Below, piece after piece: positions 5,107-8,037 of a stretch of 8,037 bases of DNA. The translations under genes and the position numbers were made by a program. Under the pieces are notes generated by a model. It did not search any database. It was not told where the DNA came from and was given only the letters and a program-made list of their open reading frames with translations. Position 1 is the stretch's first letter; the number at the start of each line of letters is the position of its first letter. Origin of the DNA: Chloroflexota bacterium (GTDB lineage Bacteria > Chloroflexota > Chloroflexia > Thermomicrobiales > UBA6265); NCBI GenBank assembly GCA_023424355.1, contig JAFAEA010000367.1:1-8037 (forward strand). Reading direction: 5' to 3'.

Positions 5107-6867
5107 ATGAAGCCAAACGAGATCGAGATGAATCGGCGCAAACTGGTTGGTGCTTCGGCTGCCGGTTCGGCAGTGGCCCTCTCCGGTTTGATGGGAACAG
5201 GCCAGCTTTCCACCGCCATGGCTCAGGATGCCAACCTGCCGACCCCGCGCGAAGAAACTGTGGTAATCGAGCAGAATCCCAACAATGTGTGGGATAGCTT
5301 CAATCCATTCATCCCCAACGGCGAGGCGTACAACTACGGCCTCGTTTCCTGCTGCCGCGAAATGCTGTTCTACGTGAACTTCATGACCGGTGAAACCAAG
5401 CCATGGCTTGGCAAGGAATGGAAATACAACGACGATTTCACAGCCTGCACGCTTACCATCCGCGATGATGTGACCTGGAGCGATGGCGAGCCGTTCACTG
5501 CGCACGATATCGTGTTCTCCCAGCAGATGCTCATCGATAACCCCAGCCTGAACGGCTCTGCTGGTGTGCGCGAGTGGGTCGACAAGGTCGAAGCCGATGA
5601 TGACTACACGGTGACGTGGACGCTCTCAAAGAAGGACACCCGCTTCCACTATCGATTCCTCGCCGGCATCATTTCGGATGGCATCCGCATCGTGCCCCAG
5701 CACATCTGGGAAGGCGAGGATCCATCCACGTTCAAGGCGAATCCGCCAATCCAGACCGGTCCATACGTCCTTAAGGAAGCCAGCGCCACAAAGCTCTACT
5801 TCCTTTGGGAGAAGAACGAGAACTACTGGAACAAGGCCGAGCTCGATCCAGAACCGAAGTACGTGCTCTACCGCCAGCAGTCCGAAATCGATACCGCAGT
5901 GCAGGAATTCCTCAACGGCAATATCGATGATTCCTCTCGACTGGCCGGTGATTATCTGAATCAGCAGATGATCATGTCCCAGACCGAGAAGTACTCCAGC
6001 TTCATCTTCAACGATCCTTGTCCGCGCGGCTTCCACATCAATGTGGATTCCCCGAGCGGATTGTTCAAGACTGCTGAAGGCCGCTGGGCGATCTCGCATC
6101 TGATCGATCGCGATCTTATCGGCAATACCATCTACCAGCCATCCACTGTGCCGGCCACGTATCCGTGGGCCAGCTACGAAGGCTGGCAACCCTGGGCCCC
6201 GGACGAGGTGATGGACCAGTTCGATCCCACTTTCCATGTGGATAAGGCCAATGAGCTGCTGGATAGTCTCGGAGCCACCGAGCGCGATGGCGATGACATC
6301 CGCATGCTGGATGGCAAGCCACTGAAGCTCACCATGATCTGCCCGATGGAAACCACGGCCCCCGAATACCAGATGGGTCTCACCCTGGTGAACACCGCCA
6401 AGGAAGCCGGACTCGATATCGAGCTCAAGGCCATGCCTGGTTCTGCCCACTGGGATGCGTTCGACAACGGCGATTACGACATCAGTGCTCACTGGATCTG
6501 CGGAATGCAGTTCGATCCGGTGCAGCTCTGGAACTGGTTCCACAGCGAGAACTACTTCCCGGTCGGTGAACGCACCAATCGCGGTAACGCGGTGCGATTC
6601 CAGGACAAGGAATTCGATGCCCTCGTCGATGAACTGCGTGAGCTCGATCCGGAAGACGAAGCAAATCGACCCAAGTTCGATGCTGCGCTGGAGAAGTTCA
6701 TGACCGAATCTCCATCGGTCGCCTCCGTGCAGCAGATCTTCCCGGTGTTCTTCGGCACTTCCTATTGGGAAGGCTGGCCAACCGTCGAAGATCCGTACGC
6801 GCTGCCAACCAGCTGGTGGGGACACTACATGTTCACCCTCGCTGGTCTGCGCAAGGCAGGATCCTGA
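5107..6867 (+). CDS. Family 5 ABC transporter solute-binding protein, Tat-exported
   Basis: This 586-residue protein is an extracellular binding protein of the SBP_bac_5 (DppA/OppA) family, which takes up peptides, nickel complexes or, in many non-enteric bacteria, oligosaccharides. The N-terminus carries a twin-arginine export signal: N9-R10-R11-K12-L13-V14-G15, a mild hydrophobic stretch at 15-35 and AMA (37-39) before QDA as the likely cleavage site. There is no lipobox cysteine. The family hallmark IRDDVTWSDGEPFTAHDIVF is at 118-137, and a conserved late segment DKEFDALVDEL precedes the C-terminal lobe's end. The start at 5107 has AAGGGAG at 5091-5097, 9 nt upstream; the frame is open 37 codons further to a GTG at 4996, but that extension would place charged residues before the signal and cover operator site 2. 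Several cysteines (for example C82, C83) are compatible with folding before export. The ligand is unknown; neighbouring sugar genes favour a carbohydrate. Confidence 0.92.
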   Translation: MKPNEIEMNRRKLVGASAAGSAVALSGLMGTGQLSTAMAQDANLPTPREETVVIEQNPNNVWDSFNPFIPNGEAYNYGLVSCCREMLFYVNFMTGETKPWLGKEWKYNDDFTACTLTIRDDVTWSDGEPFTAHDIVFSQQMLIDNPSLNGSAGVREWVDKVEADDDYTVTWTLSKKDTRFHYRFLAGIISDGIRIVPQHIWEGEDPSTFKANPPIQTGPYVLKEASATKLYFLWEKNENYWNKAELDPEPKYVLYRQQSEIDTAVQEFLNGNIDDSSRLAGDYLNQQMIMSQTEKYSSFIFNDPCPRGFHINVDSPSGLFKTAEGRWAISHLIDRDLIGNTIYQPSTVPATYPWASYEGWQPWAPDEVMDQFDPTFHVDKANELLDSLGATERDGDDIRMLDGKPLKLTMICPMETTAPEYQMGLTLVNTAKEAGLDIELKAMPGSAHWDAFDNGDYDISAHWICGMQFDPVQLWNWFHSENYFPVGERTNRGNAVRFQDKEFDALVDELRELDPEDEANRPKFDAALEKFMTESPSVASVQQIFPVFFGTSYWEGWPTVEDPYALPTSWWGHYMFTLAGLRKAGS

Positions 6868-6910
6868 TCACTCCGGATTACGCCAGATTCACGAACTGAG
6901 CGAAAATCCA

Positions 6911-6938
6911 GAAGGGCGCGGAGCAATTCGCGCCCTTC
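6911..6938 (+). promoter_or_regulatory. Intercistronic hairpin after the family 5 binding-protein gene
   Basis: A perfect 10-bp GC-rich inverted repeat (arms GAAGGGCGCG at 6911-6920 and CGCGCCCTTC at 6929-6938) encloses an 8-nt loop GAGCAATT. No T run follows. It lies 43 nt after the binding-protein stop and 24 nt before the permease start. It is built like the hairpin at 503-534 in the other importer operon. A role in 3'-end protection or partial attenuation that sets the binding-protein-to-permease ratio is the likely reading. Confidence 0.68.
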
Positions 6939-6962
6939 ACCATCCACCCCGCGGAGGCATGT

Positions 6963-8037
6963 ATGGAAGTAGGAGTGGAGAAACTGAAGGCCCTGGAAGA
7001 AACTCCGGGCGAATCTCCCAACACAGAAACACGAAAAACAAGAAAGCTATCGCCAACAGCGGCGTACATTCTTCGGAGAATCGGGCTCTTTCTTATCACC
7101 CTCTGGGGGTCTTTGACCGCATCGTTTTTCTTCTTTCGCATGCTCCCGGGCGATCCAATTCGGGCCTATGTTGGCGCTCTGCAGCAGCGCGGCAACATCA
7201 CCACCTTCCAATCAGATGAAGAGATGATTGAGCACTACCAGCGCGAGTTCGGGCTGGATGGCTCACTTTTCAGCCAGTACATCAACTATTTCAAGCGTCT
7301 GTTCCTCGATTTCGATCTGGGGCCTTCGGTTCTCAGTTATCCAACTCCGGCCATCGATCTCATCGCGAGGGCGCTGCCATGGACGATCGGTCTCATTGGT
7401 GTCGCTACTATCCTCGGTTGGCTCCTCGGTGTGCTGCTGGGCACGGTTGTGGGCTGGAACCGACGTAAAACCTGGGCTGAAGTGGTCACCAATGGTGCGC
7501 TCGGCTTTTCCCACTTGCCGGCGTATTTCGTGGCATTGTTCCTCATCATCTTCCTTTCATATAGATGGCGATTATTGCCCGCTAGTGGTGCGTTCGAAAC
7601 CAGCATGAATCCGGAATGGTCGTTGTCATTCATTGGAAGCGTGATCAAATACGGCACATTGCCGGTGCTCGCCACGGTCATCGTGGCGGTGGCTAACTGG
7701 ATGCTAAGCACTCGCGCGCTGGTTGTGAGTATTTTGGGTGAGGATTACCTCACCTTTGCCGGCGCCAAAGGATTGACTCCCCGACGAGTTCTCACTGCCT
7801 ATGTGCTTCGAAATGCCTGGTTGCCGCAGATCGCGGCGCTCGGAATGGCGTTGGGCGGCGTGGTGAGCGGTAACGTACTTATCGAGCGCCTCTTCCGGTA
7901 TCCGGGAGTGGGCAATCTCCTCATCGATTCCGTGATGATCAAGGATGTGAACACAGCCATGGCCGTGGTCACCATGCTCATCGTGCTGGTGCTCACCATC
8001 AATCTCATCATCGATCTTGCCCTGCCGTTGATCGATC
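6963..8037 (+). CDS. DppB/OppB-type ABC transporter permease, 3' truncated
   Basis: This is an open frame of at least 358 codons with no stop before the window edge. It encodes the first permease subunit of a peptide/oligosaccharide-class (family 5) importer. A charged 35-residue cytoplasmic N-terminus precedes the first membrane helix (about 38-60), which ends in the family signature LPGDP (61-65). Further helices are near 138-164, 175-200, 229-248, 289-306 and 331-356. The EAA-type ATPase-contact loop at 259-288 reads EDYLTFAGAKGLTPRRVLTA and continues to LRNAWLP, closely matching DppB proteins. The RYPGVGNLL segment (312-320) before the last helix is also typical. The start at 6963 has GGAGG at 6953-6957 with 5-nt spacing; an ATG at 6959 is in another frame that stops at 7219. 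Only a short C-terminal tail should be missing. A DppC-type partner and ATPase genes would be expected just beyond the window. Confidence 0.92.
   Translation, partial: MEVGVEKLKALEETPGESPNTETRKTRKLSPTAAYILRRIGLFLITLWGSLTASFFFFRMLPGDPIRAYVGALQQRGNITTFQSDEEMIEHYQREFGLDGSLFSQYINYFKRLFLDFDLGPSVLSYPTPAIDLIARALPWTIGLIGVATILGWLLGVLLGTVVGWNRRKTWAEVVTNGALGFSHLPAYFVALFLIIFLSYRWRLLPASGAFETSMNPEWSLSFIGSVIKYGTLPVLATVIVAVANWMLSTRALVVSILGEDYLTFAGAKGLTPRRVLTAYVLRNAWLPQIAALGMALGGVVSGNVLIERLFRYPGVGNLLIDSVMIKDVNTAMAVVTMLIVLVLTINLIIDLALPLID

Noticed and set aside
5626..6825. A 399-codon open frame on the - strand opposite the family 5 binding-protein gene
   Set aside because: No domain is recognisable, and the opposite frame encodes a full-length SBP_bac_5 protein. 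This is an antisense shadow.
6959..7219. An 86-codon + strand frame starting at an ATG 4 nt before the chosen permease start
   Set aside because: It gives a low-complexity polar peptide without homology features. The frame from 6963 encodes a clear DppB-type permease and has better spacing to GGAGG.

Overview
The window is a bacterial carbohydrate-uptake and catabolism locus of moderately high GC (judged by eye). It carries parts of two different ABC importers on the + strand, with a three-gene metabolic operon on the - strand between them. The non-lipidated, Tat-exported solute-binding protein, the many AxA-QDA-like exported ends and the gene repertoire resemble Chloroflexota of the Thermomicrobia type. 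That assignment is an inference from style only; no rRNA or marker gene is present.

Region 1 (1-2389, + strand): the 3' end of a CUT1-type sugar-binding protein gene, a strong intercistronic hairpin, and two MalF/MalG-type permease genes that overlap by ATGA. The operon ends at a perfect palindromic terminator with no ATPase gene, so these permeases presumably borrow an ATPase encoded elsewhere.

Region 2 (2412-4822, - strand): a Gfo/Idh/MocA-family NAD(P)-dependent oxidoreductase, then a GNAT acetyltransferase overlapping it by 14 nt, then a xylose-isomerase-like TIM-barrel isomerase/epimerase. This operon converges on the CUT1 operon and appears to share its bidirectional terminator. The oxidoreductase/isomerase pair is typical of pathways that oxidise and rearrange sugars, polyols or glycosides; the exact substrate cannot be read from sequence.

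Region 3 (4823-5106): a 284-bp divergent intergenic region. It contains two near-identical 14-bp palindromes of the form TGNAATCGATTNCA whose centres are 53 bp apart, close to five helical turns. This looks like a paired LacI-family operator, suited to DNA looping, that could control both the - strand catabolic operon and the + strand importer. It is the most interesting signal in the window.

Region 4 (5107-8037, + strand): a Tat-exported family 5 (dipeptide/oligopeptide/oligosaccharide class) solute-binding protein, a second intercistronic hairpin of the same design as the first, and a DppB-type permease that runs off the end of the window. Placement beside sugar-catabolic genes and a LacI-type operator pair suggests that this 'peptide-class' importer carries an oligosaccharide or glycoside, which is inference. 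I see no RNA genes, insertion sequences, CRISPR arrays or attachment sites, and no fundamentally new system.
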